From assembly GCA_023387335.1 (NCBI GenBank), contig JAEWIF010000041.1:1-64000 (forward strand): 64,000 nucleotides of DNA. Reading direction: 5' to 3'. The translations under genes and the position numbers were made by a program. The first letter of the stretch is position 1; each line of letters starts with the position of its first letter. Below the pieces are notes generated by a model. The model did no database searches and had not been told where the DNA came from. It was given only the letters and a program-made list of their open reading frames with translations. The DNA is from Pseudomonadota bacterium (GTDB taxonomy: Bacteria > Pseudomonadota > Gammaproteobacteria > Burkholderiales > Burkholderiaceae_C). Shown piece after piece: positions 43,262 through 51,508 of the stretch.

Positions 43262-43747
43262 TCACGATCCGAGCCATCCGGGCAGCGTCTGCTCCACAGC
43301 GGCCCTCATCCGCCGGGCGTGCGAGCCCGGCCAGTAGGTCCGGCCGCAGCCCGGGCAGCGCCGCGCGGGACCGGGCAGGTCGCGCACGTCGGACGGCAGC
43401 AGCGCCTGGCGCTCTTCGGGGGAAAGGGGTTCCGACAGCGGGCTGTTGCACACCGTGCAGCGGGTGAACAGCTCGGTGGGGGGAGGCAGGCGCAGCGACA
43501 GGACCACGTCGCGCAGCTGCTCCAGCGGATCGTCGCTGAGCACCTCGTGCGAGCGGTGCGGCTTGAGTTCGCGCAGCAGGTGGCGGTCGCGCGTGAGGAG
43601 GATGCGGCGCTGCTCGTTGGCCAGCAGCACCAGGTCGGGATCCGCGAGCTCGGGCTGGAACGTGGTGTCCCAGCCCAGCACGCGCAGCCAGCGCGCCAGG
43701 CGCGCCAGCATCGCGTCGGCCGCGAAGCGCGGCGCCGACGCGTCCAT
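43262..43747 (-). CDS. Mut7-C RNase-domain (PIN-like) protein with zinc ribbon
   Basis: A 161-residue protein. The Mut7-C signature is RFAADAMLARLARWLRVLGWDT at 7-28 (key D11, R17, L21, G25), followed by LLTRDRHLL with an acidic PIN-like residue. The C-terminal zinc ribbon has RCTVCN (near 115) and RRCPGCGRTYWPGSH (near 138). It probably is a metal-dependent RNase, by family. It lies six bases after the Bug receptor gene on the same strand, but there is no clear functional link. Confidence 0.88.
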   Translation of the reverse strand: MDASAPRFAADAMLARLARWLRVLGWDTTFQPELADPDLVLLANEQRRILLTRDRHLLRELKPHRSHEVLSDDPLEQLRDVVLSLRLPPPTELFTRCTVCNSPLSEPLSPEERQALLPSDVRDLPGPARRCPGCGRTYWPGSHARRMRAAVEQTLPGWLGS

Positions 43748-43753
43748 GGCGAC

Positions 43754-44728
43754 CTACTTCTTGCCCAGGTTCAGGCGGGCGGCGCCTTCGGTGTAGAGCT
43801 TGGTCTTCTCCGCCATGAAGGCGTCCATCTGCTCCACGCCCACGTTCACCAGCTCGAAGCCGGACTTGGCGGCCAGCTCCTTCATCTCCGGATCCTGGTT
43901 GAGCGCCAGCCACATGTCGCTCAGGCGCTTGCGCGCTTCCGGCGGCGTGGACTTGGGCACGCCGATGCCGCGGTACGCGCCGTCGACCCAGTCGACGCCC
44001 AGCTCACGGAAGGTGGGCACGTCCGGCATCAGCGGGTGGCGCTTTTCCATCGCCACGGCCAGCGGGCGGATGCGGCCCTTGTTGGCGATGGCGAACGGAA
44101 CGTAGGTGATCGCGCCGTCGACCTGGCCGCCGAGCACCGAGGTCGCCATGTCGCCCGTGCCCTTGAACGGCACGTACACCGACTTGATGCCGAAGGCGGC
44201 GTTCAGGCGCTCGTGCGCCGCGTGGTTGGCCGAGTTCAGGCCCGAGCCGCCGAAGTTGAGCTTGCCCGGGTTGGCCTTGGCGGTCTTGAGGAAGTCCTGG
44301 AAGTTCTTGATCGGGCTGGACTCCGGCACCACCAGGATGTCGGGGGTGAAGTGGAACCAGAACACCGGCGTGACGTCCTGGGTCTTGTACTGCACCGTGC
44401 CTTCGATCGGCTGGAACACGATGTGCGGCAGGTTGACGCCGACCACGTTGGCGCCGTCCGGCGGCAGCTGGTTCATCTGCGTCCACATCAGCGCGCCGCC
44501 CGCGCCGGCCTTGTACTGGATGATGGTCTCGATGGCGGGGCACTTCTTCTTGAGCACCACCTGCTGGTGGCGCGCCGAGAGGTCGGACTCGCCGCCCGGC
44601 GGGAAGGCCTGCCAGTACATGACGTTCTTGTCGGGGCAGCCCGCCTGGGCCGGGCCCTGCGCCAGGGCCAGCGGCGCCGCGAGCGCCAGGCCGAGGGCGG
44701 CCAGCCATTTCTTGTTCATCACCTTCAT
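43754..44728 (-). CDS. Bug-family (TctC-type) periplasmic solute-binding receptor
   Basis: A 324-residue exported receptor with signal peptide (MKVMNKKWLAALGLALAAPL, cleaved after ALAQ or similar). Bug-family features: PPGGESDLSAR near 44 (ligand loop, unusual compared with PFPAGG), QYKAGAGGALMW, and the second ligand segment NFGGSGLNSANHAAHE, plus YVPFKGTGDMATSVLGGQVDG. It delivers an organic acid to a TctAB-like transporter. It is 50 bases downstream of a tartrate/malate-type dehydrogenase gene, so a hydroxy-dicarboxylic acid is a likely ligand (inference). Confidence 0.9.
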   Translation of the reverse strand: MKVMNKKWLAALGLALAAPLALAQGPAQAGCPDKNVMYWQAFPPGGESDLSARHQQVVLKKKCPAIETIIQYKAGAGGALMWTQMNQLPPDGANVVGVNLPHIVFQPIEGTVQYKTQDVTPVFWFHFTPDILVVPESSPIKNFQDFLKTAKANPGKLNFGGSGLNSANHAAHERLNAAFGIKSVYVPFKGTGDMATSVLGGQVDGAITYVPFAIANKGRIRPLAVAMEKRHPLMPDVPTFRELGVDWVDGAYRGIGVPKSTPPEARKRLSDMWLALNQDPEMKELAAKSGFELVNVGVEQMDAFMAEKTKLYTEGAARLNLGKK

Positions 44729-44778
44729 CGCTTCGTCTCCTAGGTTGGCATGCTTACGAGCACGCTTGTCTCAGAAAT

Positions 44779-45849
44779 TCACCGGTTCAGCAATCGGTGG
44801 CAGACCGCATCCGTCACCTGCGCCGTGGTGGCGCTGCCGCCCAGGTCGCGGGTGTGCAGCTTGGCATCGGCGGTGACGGCCTCGACGGCGCTCATGAGGC
44901 GTGCCGCCGCGGCGGTTTCGCCCAGGTGCTCGAGCAGCATCACGCAGCTCCAGAACGTGCCCACGGGGTTGGCCAGGCCCTTGCCCATGATGTCGAAGGC
45001 CGAGCCGTGGATGGGCTCGAACATGCTGGGATAGCGGCGTTCGGGGTCGACGTTGCCGGTGGGCGCGATGCCCAGGCTGCCGGCCAGCGCCGCGGCCAGG
45101 TCGGAGAGGATGTCGGCGTGCAGGTTGGTGGCCACCAGCGTGTCCAGCGAGGCCGGGCGGTTGACCATGCGCGCGGTGCAGGCGTCCACCAGTTCCTTGT
45201 CCCACTTGACGTCCGGGAACTCCTTGCTGACCGAGAGGGCGATCTCGTCCCACATCACCATCGCGTGGCGCTGGGCGTTCGACTTGGTCACCACCGTCAG
45301 CTGCTTGCGGGAACGCGACTGGGCCAGCTTGAAGGCGAACCGCATGATGCGTTCCACGCCCGCGCGGGTCATCATGCTCACGTCGGTGGCGACCTCGATC
45401 GGATGCCCCTGGTGCGCGCGGCCGCCGACGCCGGCGTATTCGCCCTCGGAGTTCTCGCGCACGATCACCCAGTCCAGGTCCCTGGGGCCGCAGCGCTTCA
45501 GCGGCGCGTCGATGCCCGGCAGGATGCGAGTGGGCCGAACGTTGGCGTACTGGTCGAAGCCCTGGCAGATCTTCAGGCGCAGGCCCCACAGCGTGACGTG
45601 GTCGGGGATCCCGGGATCGCCCGCCGAGCCGAACAGGATGGCGTCGACGTCGCGCAGCTTGTCCAGGCCGTCGGCCGGCATCATCTCGCCGTGCTCGCGG
45701 TACCAGTCGCCGCCCCAGCCGAAACTCTCGAAGGAAAAGCGCAGGCCGTCCTGCGAGGCCGCCAGCGCTTCCAGGGCCTTCTGCCCGGCCGGCACCACTT
45801 CCTTGCCGATCCCGTCGCCGGGGATGCACGCAATGCGGTAGGTCTTCAT
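44779..45849 (-). CDS. ttuC: Tartrate dehydrogenase / D-malate dehydrogenase (decarboxylating)
   Basis: A 356-residue member of the isocitrate/isopropylmalate dehydrogenase family, TtuC/DmlA group. IACIPGDGIGKEV at the N-terminus, substrate arginines in YANVRPTRILPG, the catalytic Tyr in VRENSEGEYAGVGGR, Lys in VTKSNAQRH, Asp cluster in NLHADILSDLAAALAG, and NAD-site EPIHGSAFDIMGKG are all present. It oxidises and decarboxylates D-malate or tartrate. Upstream lies an inverted repeat of LysR-operator type at 45925. Confidence 0.92.
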   Translation of the reverse strand: MKTYRIACIPGDGIGKEVVPAGQKALEALAASQDGLRFSFESFGWGGDWYREHGEMMPADGLDKLRDVDAILFGSAGDPGIPDHVTLWGLRLKICQGFDQYANVRPTRILPGIDAPLKRCGPRDLDWVIVRENSEGEYAGVGGRAHQGHPIEVATDVSMMTRAGVERIMRFAFKLAQSRSRKQLTVVTKSNAQRHAMVMWDEIALSVSKEFPDVKWDKELVDACTARMVNRPASLDTLVATNLHADILSDLAAALAGSLGIAPTGNVDPERRYPSMFEPIHGSAFDIMGKGLANPVGTFWSCVMLLEHLGETAAAARLMSAVEAVTADAKLHTRDLGGSATTAQVTDAVCHRLLNR

Positions 45850-45924
45850 CGTCGCTCCGTGGAATGGAAGCGATCGATCATCGGCGCGCGGACGCCTTTC
45901 GAATCGGCCCGGGCCTCAAGCCAT

Positions 45925-45942
45925 CGTTCACCCCCAGGTGAA
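45925..45942. promoter_or_regulatory. Probable LysR-type operator upstream of ttuC
   Basis: GTTCACC-CCCA-GGTGAAC is a perfect 7-bp inverted repeat, 76 bases before the ttuC start. It contains the T-N-A symmetry of LysR-family boxes (TTCA-N8-TGAA). The nearest LysR gene is at 47102, beyond the TIR-like gene. Confidence 0.6.
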
Positions 45943-45965
45943 CAATCGAACCGGATGCAGGCGGA

Positions 45966-47039
45966 TCAGACCGCCTTGTTCATGTCCACGTCGAGGCCGG
46001 ACTTGCGCATCTCGCGCGCGACCAGCAGGTGCCACAGGTCGGCGTCGTCCCGGGTGTGCACCTGCAGCAGGCCGTCGAGCTCGGGCGCCAGCGCGCCCTT
46101 GCCGGACAAGAGGAAGCAGACCTTGCGGCGCGACAGCAGGCCGAACAGGAAGCCGATCTCCATCAGCGTCTCGGGGCGCAGCCCGGCGGCGCCCGCGGCG
46201 GGCGCCAGGTCGGAGGCGGGCATCAGCACGATGGCGTAGTCGGCGCCGCGCACGCCTTCCAGGCGGTCGAGGAAGGTGGTGTCGTCGCTCACCACCGGCG
46301 CGCCCAGCGGCACGGCTTCCATGCCGAGCTGGTTGACGAAGGAAGCGACCGAGCGGGTCGTCGCGTCGTCGGAGCCGCCGACGATGGCGACGCGGCGGCC
46401 GCTGGCAGCGGCGGGGGCGGTGGAAGTGGACATGGGGGCCTGGGTCGGAGCGGGTGTGGGGGTGGGCGTCGGCGCGGGGGTGGGCGCAGGCGTAGGAGCC
46501 GGCGTCGGCGCGGGAGTCGGAGCAGGCGTGGGAGCCGGTGTCGGAGCCGGTGTCGGAGCGGGCGTGGGCGTCGGAGCCGGCGTAGGCACCGGAGTGGGCG
46601 CAGGCGTCGGCTTCGGCGCCTGCGAGTTCCTGCCCTTGTCCTTGTGGTTGTTGCCCGGGGCCGGCGCTTTCACTCCGCCCTCGGCGCGCCGGGCCAGCAC
46701 CCGCATCGCCGAGTTGATGTTGACGATGGCCTTGGTGATGCCGGCCTTGATGCCTTCGCGCAACTCCTCGTCCGTGTAGCGGTCGCCGAAGCTGGTGTCG
46801 ATGGACGCGTCGAGCGCGCCGACCTTGTGTTCCTTGTAGTCGGGCGTGCCGCCGCCGAGCACGTCGGCCAGCACGTCGTTGAGGCGCTTCTGCAGGCCTT
46901 CGATGCGCGGGTCCCAGCGGTCCTGCAGGCCGTTCAGGTCGAAGCGCCGCGCTTCCTGCGCCAGCCGCTCCAGCCGCTCGATCGCGGCTTCGGGATCGGG
47001 GCCGCCTGGGTTGCGCGAGGAAGAGTTGCCGTTGGACAT
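45966..47039 (-). CDS. TIR-like domain protein with Pro-Thr-Ala repeat linker (candidate NAD-cleaving effector)
   Basis: A 357-residue soluble protein. Residues 1-140: helical region (AIERLERLAQEARRFDLNGL; W42; LNDVLADVLGGGTPDYKEHK; YTDEELREGIKAGITKAIVN). Residues 141-203: low-complexity linker of (PTPA)n type. Residues 215-357: TIR-like fold resembling the predicted nucleotide-binding TIR family (Pfam PF10137, found in CAP12/Pycsar effectors): VAIVGGSDDATTRSVASFVN, DYAIVLMPASD, LRPETLMEIGFLFGLLSRRK with candidate catalytic E294, and the family ending SGLDVDMNKAV. No signal or membrane segment. Neighbours are metabolic, so it is probably an insertion. NADase and defence roles are inference from the family. 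Confidence 0.75.
   Translation of the reverse strand: MSNGNSSSRNPGGPDPEAAIERLERLAQEARRFDLNGLQDRWDPRIEGLQKRLNDVLADVLGGGTPDYKEHKVGALDASIDTSFGDRYTDEELREGIKAGITKAIVNINSAMRVLARRAEGGVKAPAPGNNHKDKGRNSQAPKPTPAPTPVPTPAPTPTPAPTPAPTPAPTPAPTPAPTPAPTPAPTPAPTPTPTPAPTQAPMSTSTAPAAASGRRVAIVGGSDDATTRSVASFVNQLGMEAVPLGAPVVSDDTTFLDRLEGVRGADYAIVLMPASDLAPAAGAAGLRPETLMEIGFLFGLLSRRKVCFLLSGKGALAPELDGLLQVHTRDDADLWHLLVAREMRKSGLDVDMNKAV
46440..46620. repeat. Coding tandem repeat (6/12-bp unit) for the Pro-Thr-Ala linker
   Basis: On the plus strand the unit is close to GGCGTAGGAGCC / GGTGTCGGAGCC, repeated about 15 times with base drift at third positions. On the coding (minus) strand it gives PTPA units. The silent drift shows the protein repeat is selected, or that the array is old enough to have diverged. 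Such arrays can change length by slippage. Confidence 0.85.
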
Positions 47040-47101
47040 GCGATGGCTGCGTGCTGCGGGAGCCCGACTTTAATCCTTCCGGTTGAGCAGAATGCAGGGA
47101 A

Positions 47102-48004
47102 ATGACCACACCCGCCGCCTCCGCCGAGATGCAGTTCTTCAGCCTGCTGGTGCGCAGCGGCAGCCTCTCGGCGGCCGCGCGCGAACTGCAGGTGACCACG
47201 CCCGCCGTGAGCAAGCGGCTGGCGCTGCTGGAGCAGCACCTGGGCGTGCGCCTGCTGCGGCGCACGACGCGCCGCATGGCGCTGACCGAGGAGGGCGAGG
47301 CCTACCTGGCCGACGCACGCCGCATCCTGGCCGACATCGAGGCGCTGGAAGGTCGGCTGCGCGGCCTCACCGAACAGCCCACGGGCCTCTTGCGCGTGAA
47401 CGCCACGCTCGGCTTCGGCCGCATGCACATCGCGCCGCTCATCTCCGGCTTCGTGCGCGAGCACCCCGGCGTGCAGGTGCAGCTGCAGCTCTCGGCCAGC
47501 CCGCCGCCGCTGACGCAGGACAGCTTCGACGTCTGCGTGCGCTTCGGCGAGCCGCCGGACGCGCGCGTCATCGCCCGCCTGCTCGCGCCCAACCGGCGCC
47601 TGCTGTGCGCCTCGCCCGGCTACCTGGCGCGTCGCGGCACGCCGAAGACGCCGGCCGACCTGGCGCGGCACGACACCATCGCCATCCGCCAGGGCGACGA
47701 GGCCTATGGCGTGTGGCGCCTGCGCTCTGGCAAGCGCACGGAGACCGTGAAAGTGCACGGGCCGCTCAGCAGCAACGACGGCGAGATCGCCGTGCAGTGG
47801 GCGCTGGCCGGGCACGGCATCGTGCTGCGGGCGGAGTGGGACGTGGCGCGGTATCTCAAGAGCGGGCGGCTGCGAGAGGTGCTCGCGAACTGGCAGACGC
47901 CGCCGGCGGACATCTATGCCGTGTACCCGGTGCAGGTGCAGGGCGCGGCGCGGGTGAAGGCGTTCGTCGAATACCTCGCCCAGCACCTGGGCGAGGGCGC
48001 GTAG
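47102..48004 (+). CDS. LysR family transcriptional regulator (DmlR/TtdR-like)
   Basis: A 300-residue LysR regulator: N-terminal winged helix (FFSLLVRSGSLSAAARELQV, TTPAVSKRLALLEQHLGVRL, RTTRRMALTEEGEAYL) and a C-terminal periplasmic-binding-like effector domain from about residue 92. Regulators of this DmlR/TtdR type control tartrate and malate dehydrogenase genes. Its expected target ttuC lies 1.25 kb away with the TIR-like gene between them. It is divergent from the TIR-like gene (62-base gap). Confidence 0.9.
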   Translation: MTTPAASAEMQFFSLLVRSGSLSAAARELQVTTPAVSKRLALLEQHLGVRLLRRTTRRMALTEEGEAYLADARRILADIEALEGRLRGLTEQPTGLLRVNATLGFGRMHIAPLISGFVREHPGVQVQLQLSASPPPLTQDSFDVCVRFGEPPDARVIARLLAPNRRLLCASPGYLARRGTPKTPADLARHDTIAIRQGDEAYGVWRLRSGKRTETVKVHGPLSSNDGEIAVQWALAGHGIVLRAEWDVARYLKSGRLREVLANWQTPPADIYAVYPVQVQGAARVKAFVEYLAQHLGEGA

Positions 48005-48015
48005 GCGAAGGGCGC

Positions 48016-49053
48016 TCAGGCGCTGTCGCGCGCCACGATCGAGAACTCCACGTCCACGATGCGTTCGCGCACCGGCTCGCCGTTGGCGCGCGCCGCGATC
48101 ATCGCGGCGGCCCGGGTGCCGATGGCGCCGCCGTCCACGCGAACGGTCGTGATGCTCGGCAGCATGCTGGCCGCGTAGTCCAGGTCGCCGAAGCCGACCA
48201 CGGCCAGCCGCCCGGGCACCTCGATGCCGCGCTGCTGCGCCTCGGTGATCACGCCCGCGGCCATCATGTCGGAGCTGCAGAAGATGCCGTCGATCGCGGG
48301 ATCGGCGGCCAGCAGTTCGCCCAGGCCCTGGCGCCCGTGCGCATGCGTGGTGGGCGCGGGGACGTACACGACCCGCGCTTCGGGCAGCCCGCGCGCCGCG
48401 GCCTCCTGGACCAGGCCCGCGGTGCGTCGCCGGGCCCGCTCGTCGTTGCCGCTCAGCACGGCCAGGCGCCGCCGCCCGCGCTCGTGGAGGTAGGCGCACA
48501 CGCGCCGGCCGATCTCGTCGTGGGCGAGCCGCAGCAGCATGTCGATGGGATCGGGCGTGGCGTCCCAGGTCTCGATCACGGGGATGCCCGAGGACAGCAG
48601 CATGGCGCGCCCTTGCGGCGAATGCATGATGCCGGCGAGCACGATGCCGTCGGGCCGGCGCCCGATGATGGCCCGCAGCAGGTCGTCCTCTCGCGAGCGG
48701 CCGTAGCCGCTCTGGCCCACCATCAGCTGGAAGCCGCGCTCTTCCAGCGCCTCGGTCAGCGAGCCGACCATCTCGCTGAACAGCGAGCCCGTCATGGTCG
48801 GCACCAGCGCCGTCACCAGGTAGCTGCGCGACGAGCGCAGGCTGTTGGCGGCCAGGTTGGGCACGTAGCCCAGTTGCCGGATCGCCTCGTCGACCCTTTG
48901 CCGCGTCTCGGCATTCACCCGCCCCGGGGTGTTCAGCACGCGCGACACCGTCATCGCCGACACGCCCGCCAGCCGCGCGACCTCGCGCAGGGTGACGGAG
49001 CCCCGGCCGTGCTCTTCGGCGGCGGTGGCGAGAACGGGGGACGAGGGCGGCAT
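48016..49053 (-). CDS. LacI family transcriptional regulator of the glucarate operon
   Basis: A 345-residue repressor if started at 49053 (MPPSSPVLATAAEE); an ATG at 49086 would add 11 residues overlapping the operator region. HTH and hinge: VTLREVARLAGVSAMTVSRV and RQLGYVPNLAANSLRS. The effector domain is of GntR-like type (SYLVTALVPTMTGSLFSEMV, GIVLAGIMHS, IDGIFCSSDMMAAGV). It is divergent from the Bug-gudD-kdgD genes with two operator-like palindromes between, so sugar-acid (glucarate/galactarate) response is likely. Confidence 0.88.
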   Translation of the reverse strand: MPPSSPVLATAAEEHGRGSVTLREVARLAGVSAMTVSRVLNTPGRVNAETRQRVDEAIRQLGYVPNLAANSLRSSRSYLVTALVPTMTGSLFSEMVGSLTEALEERGFQLMVGQSGYGRSREDDLLRAIIGRRPDGIVLAGIMHSPQGRAMLLSSGIPVIETWDATPDPIDMLLRLAHDEIGRRVCAYLHERGRRRLAVLSGNDERARRRTAGLVQEAAARGLPEARVVYVPAPTTHAHGRQGLGELLAADPAIDGIFCSSDMMAAGVITEAQQRGIEVPGRLAVVGFGDLDYAASMLPSITTVRVDGGAIGTRAAAMIAARANGEPVRERIVDVEFSIVARDSA

Positions 49054-49093
49054 GGGCTGGATTGTTACGGACAAACCCGTAGACATCCATGGA

Positions 49094-49107
49094 TGTTTGC
49101 GATAACA
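49094..49107. promoter_or_regulatory. LacI-type operator 1
   Basis: TGTTTGCGATAACA fits the LacI/GntR-type consensus TGTTA-NCGN-TAACA with one mismatch. Its centre is 21 bp from operator 2, two helical turns. Confidence 0.65.
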
Positions 49108-49114
49108 ATACCGA

Positions 49115-49128
49115 TGTTATCGTTAACA
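49115..49128. promoter_or_regulatory. LacI-type operator 2
   Basis: TGTTATCGTTAACA is a full match to TGTTA-NCGN-TAACA. It lies 34 bases before the Bug receptor start and on the same face of the helix as operator 1. Confidence 0.75.
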
Positions 49129-49161
49129 ACTCTGCTTTTCCAATCTAGAAGGAGACAGCCC

Positions 49162-50121
49162 ATGAAGAGGATCCTCGCCGCCTGCGCGCTCGCCCTCGGT
49201 TTCGCCGCCAGCGCCCAGACCGCCTGGCCGGAGAAGCCGGTCACCATCGTCGTGCCGTTCCCGGCCGGCGGCTCGACCGACATGGTCGCCCGCGCCATCG
49301 CCCAGGAAATGCAGACCAAGCTGGGCCAGACCTTCGTGGTCGAGAACCGTCCCGGCGCCACCGGCACCATCGGCGCCGGCGCGGTCAAGCGCGCGGCCCC
49401 GGACGGCTACACGCTGCTCGTGTCCTCGCTCGGCGCCTTCGTGGTCGCGCCGCACCTGTTCCAGAACGTTCCGTACGACGCGACCAAGGACTTCGACTAC
49501 CTGAGCGTGCCGGTGCAGGCGCCCAACGTGCTGGTGGCCAGCTCCGACCAGAAGGCGCGCAAGGTCGCCGACGTGATCGCCGAGCTCAAGGCCAAGCCGG
49601 GCAAGGTGAGCTTCGCGAGCTCCGGCAACGGCTCGTCCGACCACCTGTCGGCCGAACTCTTCTGGCAGCAGACCGGCACCGAAGGCCTGCACATTCCCTA
49701 CAAGGGCGGCGCGCCGGCCATCAACGACCTGCTGGGCAACCAGGTGCAGTACTCGTTCCAGAACGTGAACGCCGTGCTGCAGCACATCCGCTCCGGCAAG
49801 CTGCACGCCATCGCCGTCACCGGTGACAAGCGCTCGCCCGTGCTGCCCGACGTTCCCACGCTGGCCGAAGCCGGCGTCAAGGGCGCGGAGGTCTATTCCT
49901 GGCAAGGCCTGGCCGCGCCGAAGAACCTGCCGCCGGCCGTGCGCGACAAGATCGCCAACGCCGCCATCGCCGCCATCAACGAGCCCGCGGTGAAGAAGCG
50001 CATGCTCGACCAGGGCCTGGAGATCGTGGCCAGCAAGCCGGCCGAGTTCGCCGCCTTCCAGCAGCGTGAGTTCGCCCGCTGGCGCGACCTGATCAAGGCG
50101 CGCAAGATCACCGCGGACTGA
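49162..50121 (+). CDS. Bug-family (TctC-type) periplasmic receptor, probable glucarate/galactarate binding
   Basis: A 319-residue exported receptor: signal peptide MKRILAACALALGFAASAQT, then the Bug ligand loops VTIVVPFPAGGSTDMVARA (about 27-45), NRPGATGTIGAG, SFASSGNGSSDHLSAELF and IPYKGGAPAINDLLGNQV. A strong ribosome site AGAAGGAGACAG precedes the ATG. It is the first gene of a glucarate operon with gudD and kdgD. No TctAB genes are adjacent; tctBA at 35275 is the nearest candidate. Confidence 0.92.
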   Translation: MKRILAACALALGFAASAQTAWPEKPVTIVVPFPAGGSTDMVARAIAQEMQTKLGQTFVVENRPGATGTIGAGAVKRAAPDGYTLLVSSLGAFVVAPHLFQNVPYDATKDFDYLSVPVQAPNVLVASSDQKARKVADVIAELKAKPGKVSFASSGNGSSDHLSAELFWQQTGTEGLHIPYKGGAPAINDLLGNQVQYSFQNVNAVLQHIRSGKLHAIAVTGDKRSPVLPDVPTLAEAGVKGAEVYSWQGLAAPKNLPPAVRDKIANAAIAAINEPAVKKRMLDQGLEIVASKPAEFAAFQQREFARWRDLIKARKITAD

Positions 50122-50146
50122 CTTCACCTCCAGCAGTAGCCATCGC

Positions 50147-51475
50147 ATGAGTTCCACGCCCGTCATCACCGCACTGCGTGTCGTCCCCGTCGCGGGACAC
50201 GACGACATGCTGCTCAACCTCAGCGGCGCGCACGCGCCGTTCTTCACCCGCAACGTGGTCATCCTGACCGACAGCAGCGGACGCACGGGCGTGGGCGAAG
50301 TCCCGGGCGGCGAGAAGATCCGCCAGACGCTGGAGGACGCCACGCCGCTGGTGGTCGGCCAGTCGATCGGCAACCACCAGGCGGTGCTCAATGCGATGCG
50401 CAAGAGCTTCGCCGACCGCGACGCCGGCGGCCGCGGCCAGCAGACGTTCGACCTGCGCGTGGCCATCCACGCGGTCACGGCCGTCGAATCGGCGCTGCTG
50501 GACCTGCTCGGCCAGTTCCTGGGCGTGCCCGTGGCCGCGCTGCTCGGCGAAGGCCAGCAGCGCGACGCCGTGCAGATGCTCGGCTACCTGTTCTTCGTCG
50601 GCGACCGCCGCAAGACCGACCTGCCGTACCGCGGCGAACCCGGCGCGGCCGACGACTGGAGCCGCCTGCGCCACGAGGCGGCGATGACGCCCGAGGCCAT
50701 CGTCAAGCTGGCCGAAGCGGCGCACGAGAAGTACGGCTTCCAGGACTTCAAGCTCAAGGGCGGCGTGCTGCGCGGCGAGGAGGAGGTCGAGGCCATCCGC
50801 GCGCTGCACGAGCGCTTCCCGCAAGCCCGCTGCACGCTGGATCCCAACGGCGGCTGGCTGCTCAAGGACGCGGTGCGCATCACGCGCGACCTGCACGGCG
50901 TGATGGCCTATGCCGAGGACCCGTGCGGCGCCGAGGGCGCGTTCAGCGGCCGCGAGGTGATGGCGGAGTTCCGCCGCGCCACCGGACTGCCCACCGCCAC
51001 CAACATGGTGGCGACCGACTGGCGCGAGATGGCGCATGCGCTCTCGCTGCAGTCGGTGGACATCCCGCTGGCCGACCCGCATTTCTGGACCATGGCCGGC
51101 TCGGTGCGCGTGGCCCAGACCTGCCAGGCGTTCGGCCTGACCTGGGGCTCGCACTCCAACAACCACTTCGACATCTCGCTGGCCATGTTCACCCACGTGG
51201 GCGCGGCCGCGCCGGGCCGCGTGACGGCCATCGACACGCACTGGATCTGGCAGGACGGCCAGCGCCTGACGAAGGAACCGCTGCGCATCGAAGGCGGCTA
51301 CGTGCAGGTGCCCAAGAAGCCGGGGCTGGGCATCGAACTCGACATGGCCGAGCTGGAGAAGGCGCACCAGCTGTACCTGAAGCACGGCCTGGGCGCGCGC
51401 GACGACGCCATCGCCATGCAGTTCCTGGTGCCGGGCTGGAAGTTCGATCCCAAGAAGCCCTGCCTCGTCCGCTGA
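50147..51475 (+). CDS. gudD: Glucarate dehydratase
   Basis: A 442-residue enolase-superfamily enzyme that removes water from D-glucarate or L-idarate to give 5-dehydro-4-deoxy-D-glucarate. The KxK acid/base motif is FKLKGG (K202/K204), metal ligands follow in LDPNGGW (near 232) and YAEDPCGAEG (near 260), and the second base is H336 in WGSHSNNHFD. Length fits GudD (446 in E. coli). It is followed by kdgD, giving 2-oxoglutarate semialdehyde as product. Confidence 0.95.
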   Translation: MSSTPVITALRVVPVAGHDDMLLNLSGAHAPFFTRNVVILTDSSGRTGVGEVPGGEKIRQTLEDATPLVVGQSIGNHQAVLNAMRKSFADRDAGGRGQQTFDLRVAIHAVTAVESALLDLLGQFLGVPVAALLGEGQQRDAVQMLGYLFFVGDRRKTDLPYRGEPGAADDWSRLRHEAAMTPEAIVKLAEAAHEKYGFQDFKLKGGVLRGEEEVEAIRALHERFPQARCTLDPNGGWLLKDAVRITRDLHGVMAYAEDPCGAEGAFSGREVMAEFRRATGLPTATNMVATDWREMAHALSLQSVDIPLADPHFWTMAGSVRVAQTCQAFGLTWGSHSNNHFDISLAMFTHVGAAAPGRVTAIDTHWIWQDGQRLTKEPLRIEGGYVQVPKKPGLGIELDMAELEKAHQLYLKHGLGARDDAIAMQFLVPGWKFDPKKPCLVR

Positions 51476-51508
51476 TCCCCTCCCTTTCCCTTTCTCTTTC
51501 CTTCTCTC
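51476..51508 (+). other. Pure pyrimidine tract between gudD and kdgD
   Basis: Thirty-three bases with only C and T (TCCCCTCCCTTTCCC, then TTTCTCTTTCCTTCTCTC) span the space between the two genes, in an otherwise purine-mixed GC-rich context. There is no Shine-Dalgarno sequence in the 41 bases before the kdgD start. Confidence 0.7.

Noticed and set aside
46440..46620. Possible CRISPR or noncoding tandem array
   Set aside because: The unit is 6-12 bp without spacers and keeps one coding frame.
46276..46779. Plus-strand frame encoding a VGAGVGAG repeat protein
   Set aside because: It is the antisense reading of the Pro-Thr-Ala repeat of the TIR-like gene; the minus-strand protein has real flanking domains.
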